Assembly: GCF_050948215.1 (NCBI RefSeq)
Contig: NC_135153.1
Location: 12,552,058-12,616,057 of the forward strand
Source: Halictus rubicundus
Lineage: Eukaryota > Arthropoda > Insecta > Hymenoptera > Halictidae
Direction: 5' to 3'
DNA length: 64,000 nucleotides
Below are positions 1 to 10,560 of this stretch, piece by piece. The first letter of the stretch is position 1. Every line of letters starts with the position of its first letter. The notes below the pieces were generated by a model that did not search any database, was not told where the DNA came from, and was given only the letters and a program-made list of their open reading frames with translations. Made by a program: the position numbers and the translations under genes.

Positions 1-600
1 TGGGAGGAGACCACGGCGGAGCTCGTGGCTTGCGTGTCACCGGCCCCCGAACCCCCTAAGATCCATCCCCCCAAGAACAACCCCCCGAACTCCCCCGCCT
101 TCTTCTTCTTCTTCTCCGCCCCTCTCTCTTTCTCTCTCTCCCCCTCAATGCTCCGCCGAGAATTAGTCACTCTCGTGTGTACAACGGTCTTTTTTCTCTT
201 CTCTCCTCCAACCCCCTTCCCCCCTGCCCGTTCCTATACGGCTCTAGCTAGCTCCGGCTCACACCGGAACACGCTCCGAGGGTGCTTTACAACCCTCTGG
301 ATTCGGTTTTTTTCCGCGCTGCACTTTTTCCTCGACCTCCACCTCGAGGCTGGCTCTCCTCGCTGGATCCTGCGAGATTCTTTACCCCTGGTCTACCTAG
401 ACGCGGTGATCCGAGGGTCTGTGAAGAGCACTTTGTTAATCTAAAATTTGCTACAATTTAATCCAAAGTTGTAGCCAATTTTATCGAGAAACATCTTTCT
501 TTTGGGATAACTTGCTCCAACGAGGTCTTCGAGGTCGACGCTAGACTCCAGATTTTTAAGCAAAAATTTGTACGTCAATTGTAAATGACAGGAGCCACAT
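1..600. other. gene-free, pyrimidine-rich stretch
   Basis: The first 240 bases are a C/T-rich tract (about 60-240) with short (CTT) and (TC) runs. The open frame over it translates to low-complexity Pro/Phe/Ser sequence and has no recognisable domain. From about 430 the sequence becomes AT-rich. A degenerate MITE family D end resembling TAGACTCCAGATTTTTAAGC occurs near 543. No gene is supported. Confidence 0.5.
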
Positions 601-627
601 AACAAATACTTTCTTTCATTAACAATT

Positions 628-918
628 ATAACAGTAGGTTCACGGGACCCGACAAAATGACGGGTTCTAGAATTCTCCATTCACAATTATCGAAATTGTA
701 AAGGTGCACGAATGAGAAATTATTCAACAAATTTATTTCCTTGGGTATATATTGTAAAAGAAATGGCTAAAAATTTGGAGAGATACAATTTCTTTATTTT
801 TACAAAATAATGTGGAATTTTAATGTGACCCCCTTTTCTCGTAATTGGCGCAGACAATTTTTATTCTGTATAAAAATCCTAAATAGGCATATTTAGTGCC
901 CCGTAAACCTACCGTTAA
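628..918 (+). mobile_element. TTAA-flanked MITE, family T, with internal insertion
   Basis: This copy is clearly related to the one at 8071-8295. Shared blocks are a GGGACCCG..AAAATGACGG segment near the left end, ATTTATTTCCTTGGGTATAT in the middle, and CCGTAAACCTA.CGTTAA at the right end. The right end closes on TTAA (915-918). The left end is CAGTAGGTTCACGGG after a degraded TTAA-like flank. The copy is about 65 bp longer than its relatives because a family D fragment is inserted at about 828-889. It has no coding capacity. The TTAA target suggests piggyBac-type mobilisation, which is inference. Confidence 0.7.
828..889 (-). mobile_element. nested fragment of family D MITE
   Basis: The stretch ACCCCCTTTTCTCGTAATTG followed by GCGCAGACAATTTTTATT is the near reverse complement of 10,452-10,515, which begins at a family D terminus. 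It is absent from the other family T copies, so it is a secondary insertion or patchwork. Confidence 0.5.
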
Positions 919-1661
919 TAAGTTGAAAATAATATTATTTTAGCACGTTCATCCACAGTCTTACAATTTGAAAAATGATGGTGTGTCGCAGGATCGATGT
1001 TTCTCGATTTTCTTCGAGTCGACCTTATCGAGTTGTACGATGTTTTCCTGGGCGGCGTAAATGTCGCGCAGGAACCTCGAGCGATCGAGCCGGGAGCCAT
1101 TATCGAATCCGTTGATGGGATCGATCGGCGTGTGGTGCTGTTATCGAATTTGCGTGGCAGGGCACGGTGCGCGGGCACAAAGTGCACCCACGACACGGAA
1201 TAAACAAGGTTGCAGCACAGCACGGCGTACGAAGTTACGCGCACAGGCACGCCGGAAATTCGGGCCAACTTGGTGAAACAATATTGTCCTGTGGCCGACG
1301 TAGACGTTATTGAATCGAGTTACCCTTCGGGAGTGATCGATCCTTGTTTTCGAGGACTGTGGACCATGACGACGGACCCTCGACGCTCACCCAATGGAAA
1401 CGGACCGGGACCTCGAAGAAACTGATTGCACTGTCTCGCCGGAGCTTCGTTAACGCGTAAACTTTCGTTTTCTACGAATACGTGGAAGCTAACAATTTGA
1501 TCAAATCCTTGGATCTTCATGCTCGTACTAGAGGAAGGTATTAAATTGCTCAGATTGACTGGATCGAATAGAGATTCGTTTCAATTTAAAGGGGATTAAT
1601 ACAATACATATTCAGCACATTCTGTTCGAAGCCTCCATCTCGAATCTGACTCGCTATTATA
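919..1661. other. gene-free stretch, nothing recognised
   Basis: Moderately GC-rich sequence (about 1000-1440) with several overlapping short open frames on both strands. None has a recognisable domain, and they overlap in antisense in the way random open frames in GC-rich DNA do. No RNA gene or repeat was seen. Confidence 0.45.
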
Positions 1662-1880
1662 TTAGGGGGACCCATAAGTAATCAATTATTTTGAAATCTA
1701 AAATAAACTTTGTAGTAAATTCAGGTTTTTATTTCTTCATTTATTATATAATCTCCATCATTATCAAGGACAGTTTGCCACCTTTCCAGCAAATTTTCAA
1801 TCCCCCTTTTATAGAAATCCAGGGTTCGTGAAGCAAAATATGACTCAAGGTGCCTGCTTGCATCTTTTACTAGCACTCTC
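1662..1880 (-). mobile_element. mariner element, 3' end only
   Basis: The element begins directly after a TA (1660-1661) with terminal inverted repeat TTAGGGGGACCCATAAGTAA. That is nearly identical to the start of the other mariner copy at 8379 (TTAGGGGTACCCATAAGTAA). Read on the minus strand, the following bases encode the C-terminus of a mariner transposase. Similarity fades near 1880, so this is a 5'-truncated copy of the same family. Confidence 0.8.
1721..1880 (-). pseudogene. mariner transposase C-terminal fragment
   Basis: On the minus strand the frame reads HLESYFASRTLDFYKRGIEN, then LLERWQTVLDNDGDYIINE and a stop at 1721-1723. The HLESYFA, FY.RGI..L..RW and NG/DGDY positions are hallmarks of the C-terminus of mariner-family transposases (cut-and-paste DDD enzymes). 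Only about the last 50 codons remain. The catalytic core and DNA-binding domain are missing, so the fragment cannot be functional. Confidence 0.8.
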
Positions 1881-3867
1881 TTTTACTAGAATGTCGAAGG
1901 AATGAATTTCGAAGCTGTTTCCGAGAGAGTTTGACTGGAAAAATGTATGTCTTTTGCTTAAAGATTTGTTCGGGCGGTTTTCGAGAGCGAGGCGCAGGCG
2001 GCCTCGCCGAGAAAGCGCAAGATGGCGACGCGTGTGACAGGACTACGGGTTAATTTGTTGAATAACAATGCAGCGGGCGGGTTACGTGACGACAGGACTC
2101 GCAGCCACCATTAAGCCGGCACGCCCGGCGAAAATAGAGCTCGCTGCTTGTCGGGCTCGTCCCTGAATTTCAACGTTTCCGTCGCGGAGGGAATAAAGAC
2201 TCGTTCCGACGAGACGATTGGCCGAGCTGTGTCGCACGCTGCCACGTGAAATTCCACGGCTCGTTTAATTATAAGCGAACCGAGCTGCACACGCGACCAC
2301 GGGAATCGCGTCTTCGAGAGACCGAAGACGGCGCGAGCTCGAAGCGTCTGCTAACCACAAACAAAAAATAATAAAAAACTGCATCGATCCCTGAAAACAG
2401 AGGTTCCATAAAAGTTCATTTGATCAATCGATAATTTTAACAATCCGGGAACTAGAAATTTTCTGAAAGGAGGACATAAATTTTCTACATAAGTTGACAA
2501 AAACAACAGTTTAATCAAAATTCGTTGCATATTTCTTAATAATTTTTGCAATCTGGAAATGATGTACCAGTGCTGGTATATCTTCACTGTTTTGTACCTA
2601 ACCTCCTCATATTTGTCATAAACGGACAAAATTCGCAGTAATATATCCTGCGGATATAGCATACCGATGAATCTTAATACTGTACGATTGCAAAAGTTCG
2701 TGCCCCATTTTCGGAGATCTCGAGACCTTGTTCGAAGAAAAATCGCGTAATTTGTACGAAAAATGAATGCAGGCGAACGTTGGGGGACAATTTCAGAGAC
2801 TGGTGGTGACTATGCAATCGATTAATAAAACTGTGTTTCTCATGACAATATTTATCACATCGAAAAATAGCTTCGACCGCGATATTAAATTTGACCAGCT
2901 TATTAGAGGATTAAAAATAAATATAAAAGAAAGAAATAAATAAATATTGCAAACAAAAGAAAGTAAATATTGTAAAGAAAGAAATTCAAGAGTGAGATTT
3001 TTTGAAACTTGATCTCCTCAATTTTTATAGAAATCCGCACTCTCCGCAGTCTATTAATTAGCAACTCTAATGGCACAGCGAATGGACGAGAAGCGAAAGA
3101 ATTATGTTCGGATGAAGGTAAAAACGTGGAACCATGCGTGAACGAAGAGTGGAACGGTTATCGGGGGTTCCTGCCGGGAAAATTCCTGGAGAAACGAGCG
3201 CCGGTAGGGTGGAGGAGAAATGATCGATCCCGGGGACTATAATGGACGATAAATCGAAGGTTGAGCACGGGGCAGGGGACAGCTCGGAGTCCCGGTGACT
3301 TTCTTGTTTAAATATTAGCGGCTGTAGTCACGACACTCGAATCACGAGCACTCGAATGGTTCATTATGGACAGTTGTATCGCGTATGGTAGCCGTGGCAG
3401 CGCCGCCGGCGATCTATTCGAATACCGGTTCGAACGATAACGATATCTTACAACGCGGATAATCGTTCGGGATCGCGAACGTGTCCGTGCAGATTAACGG
3501 AGTGTTCCCTGTCGTTGCTCTCTCACTCTATCTCTCTCTCTCTCTCTCTTTCTCCCACCTTGTTATTATTTAATATCGTACTTGATACACTCGGGCCGAT
3601 TCGTTTCGATATTTCACTTTCAAACCTGGTCAAACACCCTCCTACGACGCCGGTCTCGATTAGAACTGAATGGAATCGGAACATTACCAGTTGCACCTAT
3701 CCGGGCCACTTATTGTCTTCATATTTCCATACAGCACTGGTATCCTGATTGAAGTTTCTCGATCAAAGGGCCCTCTTCAATCGTAGTCAAACTTCAACGA
3801 AATAAAAGTATGAAACAATGGATTCTATTCTAATAGATATTAGCTTCCTACTTTTGTATTTCCATCA
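1881..3867. other. gene-free stretch with a GC-rich island and a MITE end
   Basis: GC-rich, CpG-rich sequence at about 1975-2345 is followed by AT-rich sequence (2350-3060). A family D 3' terminus (AGAAATCCGCA..CCGCAGTCTA) lies at about 3027-3052, with no clear partner end. Short open frames here have no recognisable domains. Confidence 0.45.
3530..3556 (+). repeat. (TC)n microsatellite
   Basis: A near-perfect TC dinucleotide run, interrupted once by a TA step. The Ser/Leu-rich open frame over it is an artefact of the repeat. Confidence 0.85.
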
Positions 3868-4069
3868 AAATTTACTATATATGTCGCCAAGGCCTGGACG
3901 ATAAATGTCGCGGAATTATCCCCACTACCGTGGGGTATCCTCCGTGAGGTGACATATATCGAGAATTCGCTGTATATCGACAACAGGATCGTGTATCGTC
4001 CAGGAGCGGGGATAATTCCGCGACGTTTATCATCCAGACCTGAGCGACATATAGAGAGAAATCACTGTA
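3868..4069 (+). mobile_element. pogo-like MITE, family P, rearranged copy
   Basis: The left part starts CTATATATGTCGCCAAGGCC, as in the copy at 6230. The right end is GCGACATATAGAGAGAAATC followed by CACTG and TA. An internal terminus (GACATATATCGAGAATTC, then GCTGTA) sits at about 3951-3974, and the two halves are near inverted repeats of each other. Both halves contain GGATAATTCCGCGAC or its complement. The structure reads as two partial elements joined head to head, or as one element with duplicated ends. It is non-coding. Confidence 0.7.
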
Positions 4070-6229
4070 TTTTTAAACTTGACTAGTAAGATCGAAACAT
4101 GAATGTATCTACTACATAGATCTAAACTAATTATTGTCTTCATATTTCCATATACAACTATCTGGAAATTCCTCGATCACACGGATCTTCTTCGCCGTCA
4201 ATCGCAGTCAAACTTCAACTAAATTGAAGCGTCACGCAATCGAATCTATTTCAATTAATCCTTAGCCTGTTTGCATCTCGATCAAAATGAACGCTCCAGC
4301 AGCCTGGTTTGCGCGTGGATCCTCAAACCCAATCAAACCCGACCTACTCCCACAGCAAAGGATCTTTTTCCAAGCCGCTCGAGTACAAGATAAAACGATC
4401 TCGCCATCGAGCTGAGACTTCTTCAAACAGGAGCAAACGAGAGAGCGCAGATTCGAAAGCAACGGATCGAATAAAAATCGGTTCGCGGATCAGACCGAGG
4501 GGAAATCGCAGGCGAGCGGTTCGATCGGCTTTAGAAAATCGCTCGTAAGCTAAGTAGCTCCATTACCAGTGTATCCCGATCGGCAATCTAAATATCTCTA
4601 TCCGGCCACGACTCGATCAGGCCGCTCGCTCACGCTCGAGATCCTCCCGGCGCGGACACGCGAAAAAATCACAGCCGAGCAGATATCTTACATTGTGTAA
4701 CGGGCCTGCACCGAGCATTATCTTACGTGCCGGCATTCAACGCTTAGGCTCGGGCCGGCAACGCATGGGTGGCCCGCTGTTCGATCTCGCCGCGATTTCC
4801 GATGATTCAGCGCCGAACGAAATCGAACTCGCGAACCTTTTCTCGAAAATTTACGTCGACTATGCCGTTCCCGGGGAGGAGCTGATTTTCTCGAGGTAAC
4901 AGAAGCTTCGATTGCCTCGGGAACTTTTTCCGGAAACGAATAGTCGTCGGTTTGAAAGTTAGAGCACATTTCGATCTCCAGGATTCCAGATCTTATAAAT
5001 CTTTCGACTGTGCTCGCTTAGTTTAGAAATTTGTTTTCATTCGACGCTTGTTTCTGTTGAATACAGTCTTTTGGTTCTCGTAAATTTAAGTAAGTTTTTT
5101 AGTGACTAGATCTTTGTGCAAAATAAAAATTTTCCGCTTGAATTGCAACAAACTGCAGTGAGATAAAAATTAATTTTCTTTGTCTTATAAACATCACTAT
5201 ATTTATTGAAATTGTAATTTTGAATGTAACAGATGCTCGGACAAGACTCCATCATTTTCTAAAACTTTACTTTATAAAACAGTGGTAGGCTTGGCGTTAA
5301 CAGGTTGAAAATAACATGACACAATTTTTAAATTCTTCTAATGTTTTTACTGTTCGAAGTTACACCTACTAATTTTGGTCATAACCGTAATGCCCGGTAA
5401 CGCGATTTGGCAAAGTATGTATTCTGGTGAAAGTTATTAAATATCGTGTTCGCGTTATGGAAAATTCTTCCGCAAATATTTCTCTTCGATCTATCCTTCA
5501 AAACTTTGAAGTTCAGACAGTTTATAACGATTGCTATAGGCAGTATTAAAGGGCAGAATTGTTATCCAGTATATAGGAAAAATTAGAGCGAGCAAGACGA
5601 TTCGTGAAATAGCGAATCGATCGGCCGAGATTGCGTCGCGGGCGAACGGGTGACGTGACGGAGCGATATTCCGTTAAAAAAGTGCTTATCATTCGCGTCG
5701 GGCCCTCGACAGATTATGATCGTTGCCGATTTGCTGGCCAGCAGCCCGGCGAGTTTCAATCGCGCGCGATCGAGCACGAAAAAGACAAACAAGGTGGTAA
5801 TAACGCGGCCCCGGCTCCGATAGTTAATGGAACTGTCAACGATTTCGCATTATAACTGCAATTGTCACGCGAATCGGGGGGGGGGGGCGGTTGTCGCGTG
5901 GCGGATGGCGGCGAGCACCACGAATTTCCAGGCTTCGGGGAAATCGATCGGTCGATTAATCGGCCTGACGAGCCGCTACAATTGAAATTCCCTACTTGTC
6001 GCGTGACCACCGAATTTTCACCGATACCCAAATCAAACGCTTTTTGAACCACCTATTCAACGCTCCCAGAAATCGATGTAACAATTCTTATTTTCCATAA
6101 AGATCCGCAGTCTAATTATCTAAAAAGGCAGAAATCTCTGACAACTTTGGTACCTCTAAAAAAAAACGTAGACAAGATTTCGAAGTCTAATAAAGACCCA
6201 GGTATCGGGATTAAACAGCTCCAAGTGGA
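4070..6229. other. gene-free stretch
   Basis: Mixed-composition DNA with GC-rich patches at 4300-4900 and 5590-6000 and AT-rich sequence between them. A run of 12 G lies at 5876-5887. A family D 3' end (AAGATCCGCAGTCTA) is at about 6103-6117. Open frames on both strands overlap each other and contain no recognisable domain. Confidence 0.45.
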
Positions 6230-6569
6230 AAAACTCTATATATGTCGCCAAGGCCTGGATGATAAACGTCGCGGAATTATCCCCACTACCTCGGGGTATG
6301 CCCCGTGTGGGGCCACGAAGTTCGAGAAGCTTCGGATGCCGAGGAGTGTAAACATAACACATTCTTTTCTCGATATATGTCCCAAATATCTGGCCGATAG
6401 TAGTCCCAGAACTATCCCCACGCCCGGCGGTGTACCCCGAAAGGGGTCGCGAATCGGGCCTCTAGAGCTTCGCTGTCCTTTTCTACGTGGATCGAGGAAT
6501 AGTATCTCCTGGACGATATATGTCACTGGGTGGACCCGTGTTGTGGTCATATATCGAGAATTCACTGTA
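6230..6569 (+). mobile_element. pogo-like MITE, family P, long copy
   Basis: About 340 bp. It begins CTATATATGTCGCCAAGGCC and ends GTCATATATCGAGAATTCAC followed by TG and TA. Internal blocks are shared with other copies: CGCGGAATTATCCCCACTAC (also at 3.9 kb, and inverted at 26.4 kb), and CTCCTGGACGATA..ATG ahead of the right end (also at 19.5 kb). An additional internal terminus-like CTCGATATATGTC occurs near 6370. The 150-codon frame across it has no transposase motif, so it is non-autonomous. Confidence 0.7.
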
Positions 6570-7478
6570 CCTAGCTGGATAATGAAAGAATGGAATTGAT
6601 GAATAGTTGAATCGACCAGGTGTACAAATTCGTACGATTTCGGAGGGATCGTCCCTGGAAGATTTGATATATTATCGTGCTTCCAGACGATCACCTTCGC
6701 TCAATACCCTGTGTCCGATAAAGCCGCGTGCGCGCGCGAGGATTCACGGGAAGTCCGGCGGCCGCACGTCCAAGTATCCAGCCGCCCCCGGGGGATGGGA
6801 TAGCCGCCTCGAGCCGTTTTCGCCGTCTTTTGGCCGGCGGGCTTATGGTTGTGTTCGTGTGCACGTGCGAACGTTCACGGGTGTGTGCGCGTGCGTGCGT
6901 GTGTGTCCGGGTGGTCTCCACACGCGCGCCACCCCGAGATGGGTTAGGGGTTGTGTCCAGTCCACTCCAGTGGAGCCCAGGCCGGTTCGATCAATAGAGG
7001 GTAGAGGCTAGTACACGTTTCCAGGAGGTGGACACCCTGCTCCTCCACCCTCTCCGCGTGTGCACGACGTCGTCGAGCGGCGTCGTCGAGAGAGCCACCT
7101 TCCAAGCGATACCCGGACCACCGGGACCAACGATGCTGAACTCCTTTTTCCGCCTGGGAAACGTTCCTCTTTCACTGCCCTTATCAATCGAAACCTGGTC
7201 CCGGTATCGCATTATCAACTAATGAGCTGACCTAATAATATGTGGAAGACTGGGGGATGATCGAGGCGCGGAAGATGGATTTGCAATCGTCTAATGTCGT
7301 CGATCTTTGATCTTCGACGTCGATCGAGTCTTCTTCGACCCACTCATACTTGAAATACCTGCAAGACTGTTACTCACACTTACGATTTACCTGATATTTA
7401 TGATAGAAGGTCGGATGCGAAACGGAAAATGATTTAGAGAATTTAAAAAATTGTATCATTTTCATCTACTTACAGTCG
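6570..7478. other. gene-free stretch with an alternating purine-pyrimidine run
   Basis: A CpG-rich block at 6720-7150 contains GTGTGTGCGCGTGCGTGCGT and following GTGTGT (about 6881-6906). This strictly alternating purine-pyrimidine run could adopt Z-DNA. After 7240 the sequence is AT-rich. No coding domain was recognised. Confidence 0.45.
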
Positions 7479-7641
7479 TTAACACTAGATTTACGGAACA
7501 CTAAAACTGAGTATTTTACATCATTCTGTAAAAATAAAAGGAATGTGTCTGTCCAAGATTTTAGCCATTTTTTAAATAATGTGTGTCTAAAGAAATAAAT
7601 TTGCTGAATAATTCAAAAATATTGGAACGCGTGTGTTGTAA
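7479..7641 (-). mobile_element. TTAA-flanked MITE, family T, shortened copy
   Basis: It starts at TTAA (7479-7482) followed by CACTAGATTTACGGAACACT, the complement of the right end of the 8071-8295 copy. It shares AAAGAAATAAATTTGCTGAA with the 62.9 kb copy. The far end is degraded (GTGTGTTGTAA near 7641), and the GGGACCCG block present in the 8.07 kb copy is missing. No coding capacity. Confidence 0.65.
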
Positions 7642-8070
7642 CGAATGAAGTGTAGTTATGGTTGTGTAATTATTCCGTGCTGAGCCGTGAACTCATTTTA
7701 TCAAAGGGGTGCGCTTCGTGTTCGAGGAAAACATAACACCTTGCTAACTGGCGATTTCGAGCCGAAACCAGTCCACGCAGTCAAAGACTTTTCCTCGTTT
7801 GAATGCCAGGTTACGTTCCAACAAACTAAGCTCTAATTACGAAGACCTATATACCGCTATCAAAGTTTATATTTAGAGTGTACTTGTGAGCGGTCAGGGT
7901 AGTAAGAAAATTGTCGCTAATGAGCTAATGTTCCTCTTGTCTTGACATTATTTCGATTGTACGGTTCAACCTGGAATCACAGGGGTTAGAGATTGTATCG
8001 AGTGGCAACTTTGTTGGAAACTATTTCGACACTTGGATGGCGTGATCCGGGTCCACTTGGACGCAGTATT

Positions 8071-8295
8071 TTTACACTAAATTTGCGGGACCCGTCAAAA
8101 TGACGGATTCTAATATTTTTAACTTGCGAATATTGAGATTGTAAAAATGCATCCATGAGTAATTATTTAACAAATTGACTTCTTTGGGTATATATTATTT
8201 TAAAAATGGCTACAAACTTTGATATATACATTCATGTTATTTTTATAAAGTAATGTGAAATAGTAATTTTTACTGCTCCGTAAACCTAGTGTTAA
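8071..8295 (+). mobile_element. TTAA-flanked MITE, family T, near-complete copy
   Basis: About 225 bp between CACTAAATTTGCGGGACCCG on the left and GCTCCGTAAACCTAGTG plus TTAA (8292-8295) on the right. The ends are imperfect inverted repeats (CACTA.ATTTGCGG against CACTAGGTTTACGG). It lacks any open reading frame. It lies 84 bp upstream of the mariner copy that starts at 8379 and 430 bp downstream of an opposite-orientation family member at 7479. Confidence 0.75.
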
Positions 8296-8378
8296 AGGAG
8301 CTGTTCCTGCTAACGAATTTCAAAGCTGTGGAATTGGGTGAAGTAGAAAGAAAAATGGATCTAGATAAAATACAAATA

Positions 8379-9335
8379 TTAGGGGTACCCATAAGTAATC
8401 AATTATTTGCAAAGAATTTGTTTTGCCTTTAGTTCTGTACCGATCGTTGAAGTGGAAACACGTATTCTTTTACAGTTTTCGGTAAAGCAGCCTGTATTCA
8501 AAATATTCAACAAAGTATAATTTCTTTATACAACCCTGTAATAAAATGACGGCGTCCCTACCTTTCGAGGATCATATTCGTCATTGAATACTTTTTCATG
8601 TTCATGCAGGATTTAATGCAACGGTAACAACAAAGAAAATTTGCGATGTTTATGGAGATGTATTGAAGGTCAACAAGCGTCAACGTTGGTTCAGAAGGTT
8701 TGCTGCTGGTGATTATGATCTCTCTGACAGGCCTCGAAGTGGACGACCAGTTGAATTTGATAATCGCACCCTAAAATCTCTAGTGGAAGCTGATCCAAAA
8801 TTAAGTATACAAGAATTATCGAGAAGCCTTGGGACCACATGGTCAACTATACAAAGGCACCTACACGAAATGGGAAAGGCATACAGGCAAGGAATATGGG
8901 TACCGCATCAATTCTCCGAGACCAACAAGAATATTTGTCGATCAATGTGCACTTCATTGCTATCCAGATTTCGTAGAGATCCATTTCTTAGCAGAATCGT
9001 TACCGGACATGAAAAATGGATTCTTTATGATAACATGAAGCGTTCTAAGCAATGCCTTTCTGCAAATCGTACCACAATATCAACCCCTAAACCTAACTTA
9101 TCACTTCGAAAGGTGTTACTGTGCATTTGGGGGGACTGTCGTGACATAATTCACTTTGAGTTGTTGAAACCTGGAGAAACAGTTACTGTTGAGTTGTATT
9201 GTCAGCAATTACAAGGGCTGTATTCAGAACTATTGAAAAAGAGGGCAACTTTAGCCCACAGAAAAGGTGTAATACTGCAAATTCACAATGCCCGGCCCCA
9301 TACAGCGAAATCACTCGCTACACGTATCCCCTTCG
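8379..9335 (+). mobile_element. mariner element, 5' end plus truncated transposase
   Basis: The element starts after TA (8377-8378) with the terminal repeat TTAGGGGTACCCATAAGTAA, matching the other mariner terminus at 1662. About 165 bp of leader precede a decayed transposase frame. The copy breaks off near 9335, where the coding similarity stops in the middle of the catalytic domain and unrelated DNA follows, so the 3' terminal repeat is missing. It is unable to move by itself. It could not act as a substrate either, since one end is absent. Confidence 0.85.
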
Positions 9336-9340
9336 TTTAA
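8546..9340 (+). pseudogene. mariner transposase pseudogene
   Basis: The frame opens with ATG at 8546 (MTASLPFEDHIRH) and meets an in-frame TGA at codon 14 (8585-8587). It then runs on through ICDVYGD, WFRRFAAGDYDLSD, PRSGRPVE, a second helix-turn-helix (LSIQELSRSLGTTWSTIQRH) and the linker motif WVPH. Next come VTG-H-EKWILYDN, the LLCIWGD block and LQI-H-NARPHTA, and the frame ends at 9338-9340. In mariner enzymes the first catalytic Asp is in TGDEKW and the second in HDNARPH. Here both are His (codons at 9008-9010 and 9284-9286), spaced 92 residues apart as expected. The third Asp, in the PSDYHLF block, is lost with the truncated C-terminus. It is therefore a dead copy on three counts. The recurring His replacements (GAC to CAC or CAT type) are point decay. 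Confidence 0.92.
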
Positions 9341-10036
9341 GTTCCATAAAATTATGTGCGGAATTTGCATTAAATTCGCACCGTTTAAGTGCTAAACAGA
9401 GAATGAACAGAAAGAATCGCGTCCTCCGTTAGCTTCACGATTCCAGACGCATCGACTTTTCGCGAGCTGGTTCCCAAGGGATTCCAGAGGTCCAGCAAAG
9501 AAGCAGAGCGTTCTGCGAAGAAGCGGAAGCTAATTCCATCGTTCGGTCTCGATTTCGAGGTAACGGAGCGCGTTCGGTGACGCGGACGTCGGATCATCAT
9601 TCGGGAGAGTAGGCTCTCGCGAGGTTTGCGCGGATTGTCTTGGCGGAGTCAAGGTCGTCGACCTTGGTCCGATCGAAAATTACGAGGCGATCTTACGGGA
9701 CGCGGTCTCTCGCTGGGTCTTGATCCAATTATCTCGTGTCCCTTGTCGGGATCAGCGTGCTACGCCATTGGTCTGCGCGGTCCGGACCGGCGGGCCGTTT
9801 GTTTTGTAAGTCTAATCGCAGAACGGCTCTCCGGTGGTCCTCTCCCGTTCCTCTCTGTTCCTCTTCGTTCACCGCCACTCCCGCCGCCACAGCCAGTTCC
9901 TTCCTCTCTCCTCTACTTCTTCTTCTTCTTCTTCGTCTTCTTCTTCTTCGCCGTTTTCTTCGTCCCCTGCGAACGTCGTCGCTCGGCGCGTCCGCCATTT
10001 TATTTTTAAAAAAGGACCAGCAAGCGCGCACTTTCG

Positions 10037-10063
10037 TCCGTTCGTTCGTTCGTTCGTTCGTTC
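10037..10063 (+). repeat. (TTCG)n microsatellite
   Basis: About six tandem copies of TTCG. The Phe-Val-Arg-Ser repeats seen in translation come from this tract. Confidence 0.85.
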
Positions 10064-10446
10064 TCGTTCCCGACGCGAACCGAGGCTACGGAGGCCTCTC
10101 TTTTCCCTCCTCGCGTATGGTGGCGCCATGCCCGGGGCTCCTGACAGCCATAAGCGAGTAAAAAAGACTCCGTGCTCGGATAGAAACCACGGGGAGATCG
10201 AGGGGAGCTGCCGTGCCGCGGATATCTGCACCGGGAAAATCTAGGATCAGCCTTTCCCTGAAGGATCAGCCTTATCCCTGCTCCTGGAAACCCTTCGAAC
10301 TATCAATGCGTTCACGGTGCCATCCACATGTGGGTCACGCAACGATTTTACGCGATGTGTGTCTTCTCAGCCACGATTTCTGGAGCTGGAGACCTGGGGA
10401 CTATCATCCTTGAAATTGAAAGGACCACTGCCATTCTTTTTTCATT

Positions 10447-10560
10447 CATTCCACTGCGGACTTTTATGCACAATAAAAATTGTCTGTGCCAATTACAAGA
10501 AAAGGGGGTTACATAAAAATCGATTGTTTCACTTAATAATTTTAATAGGTTGTGAACAAT
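10447..10560 (+). mobile_element. partial family D MITE, one end
   Basis: It begins CACTGCGGACTTTTATGCAC, a variant of the family D terminus TAGACTGCGGATTTTATGCA. It continues into ATAAAAATTGTCTGTGCCAA, sequence also found (inverted) at 828-889. A matching second end was not located, so the 3' limit is a guess. Confidence 0.45.

Noticed and set aside
1881..3867. Telomeric or subtelomeric (TTAGG)n sequence as a marker of insect chromosome ends
   Set aside because: No TTAGG array was seen here or elsewhere in the window.
8546..9340. Active or intact mariner transposase
   Set aside because: It has an in-frame stop at codon 14, two catalytic Asp to His changes, a missing C-terminus with the third Asp and a missing 3' terminal repeat.
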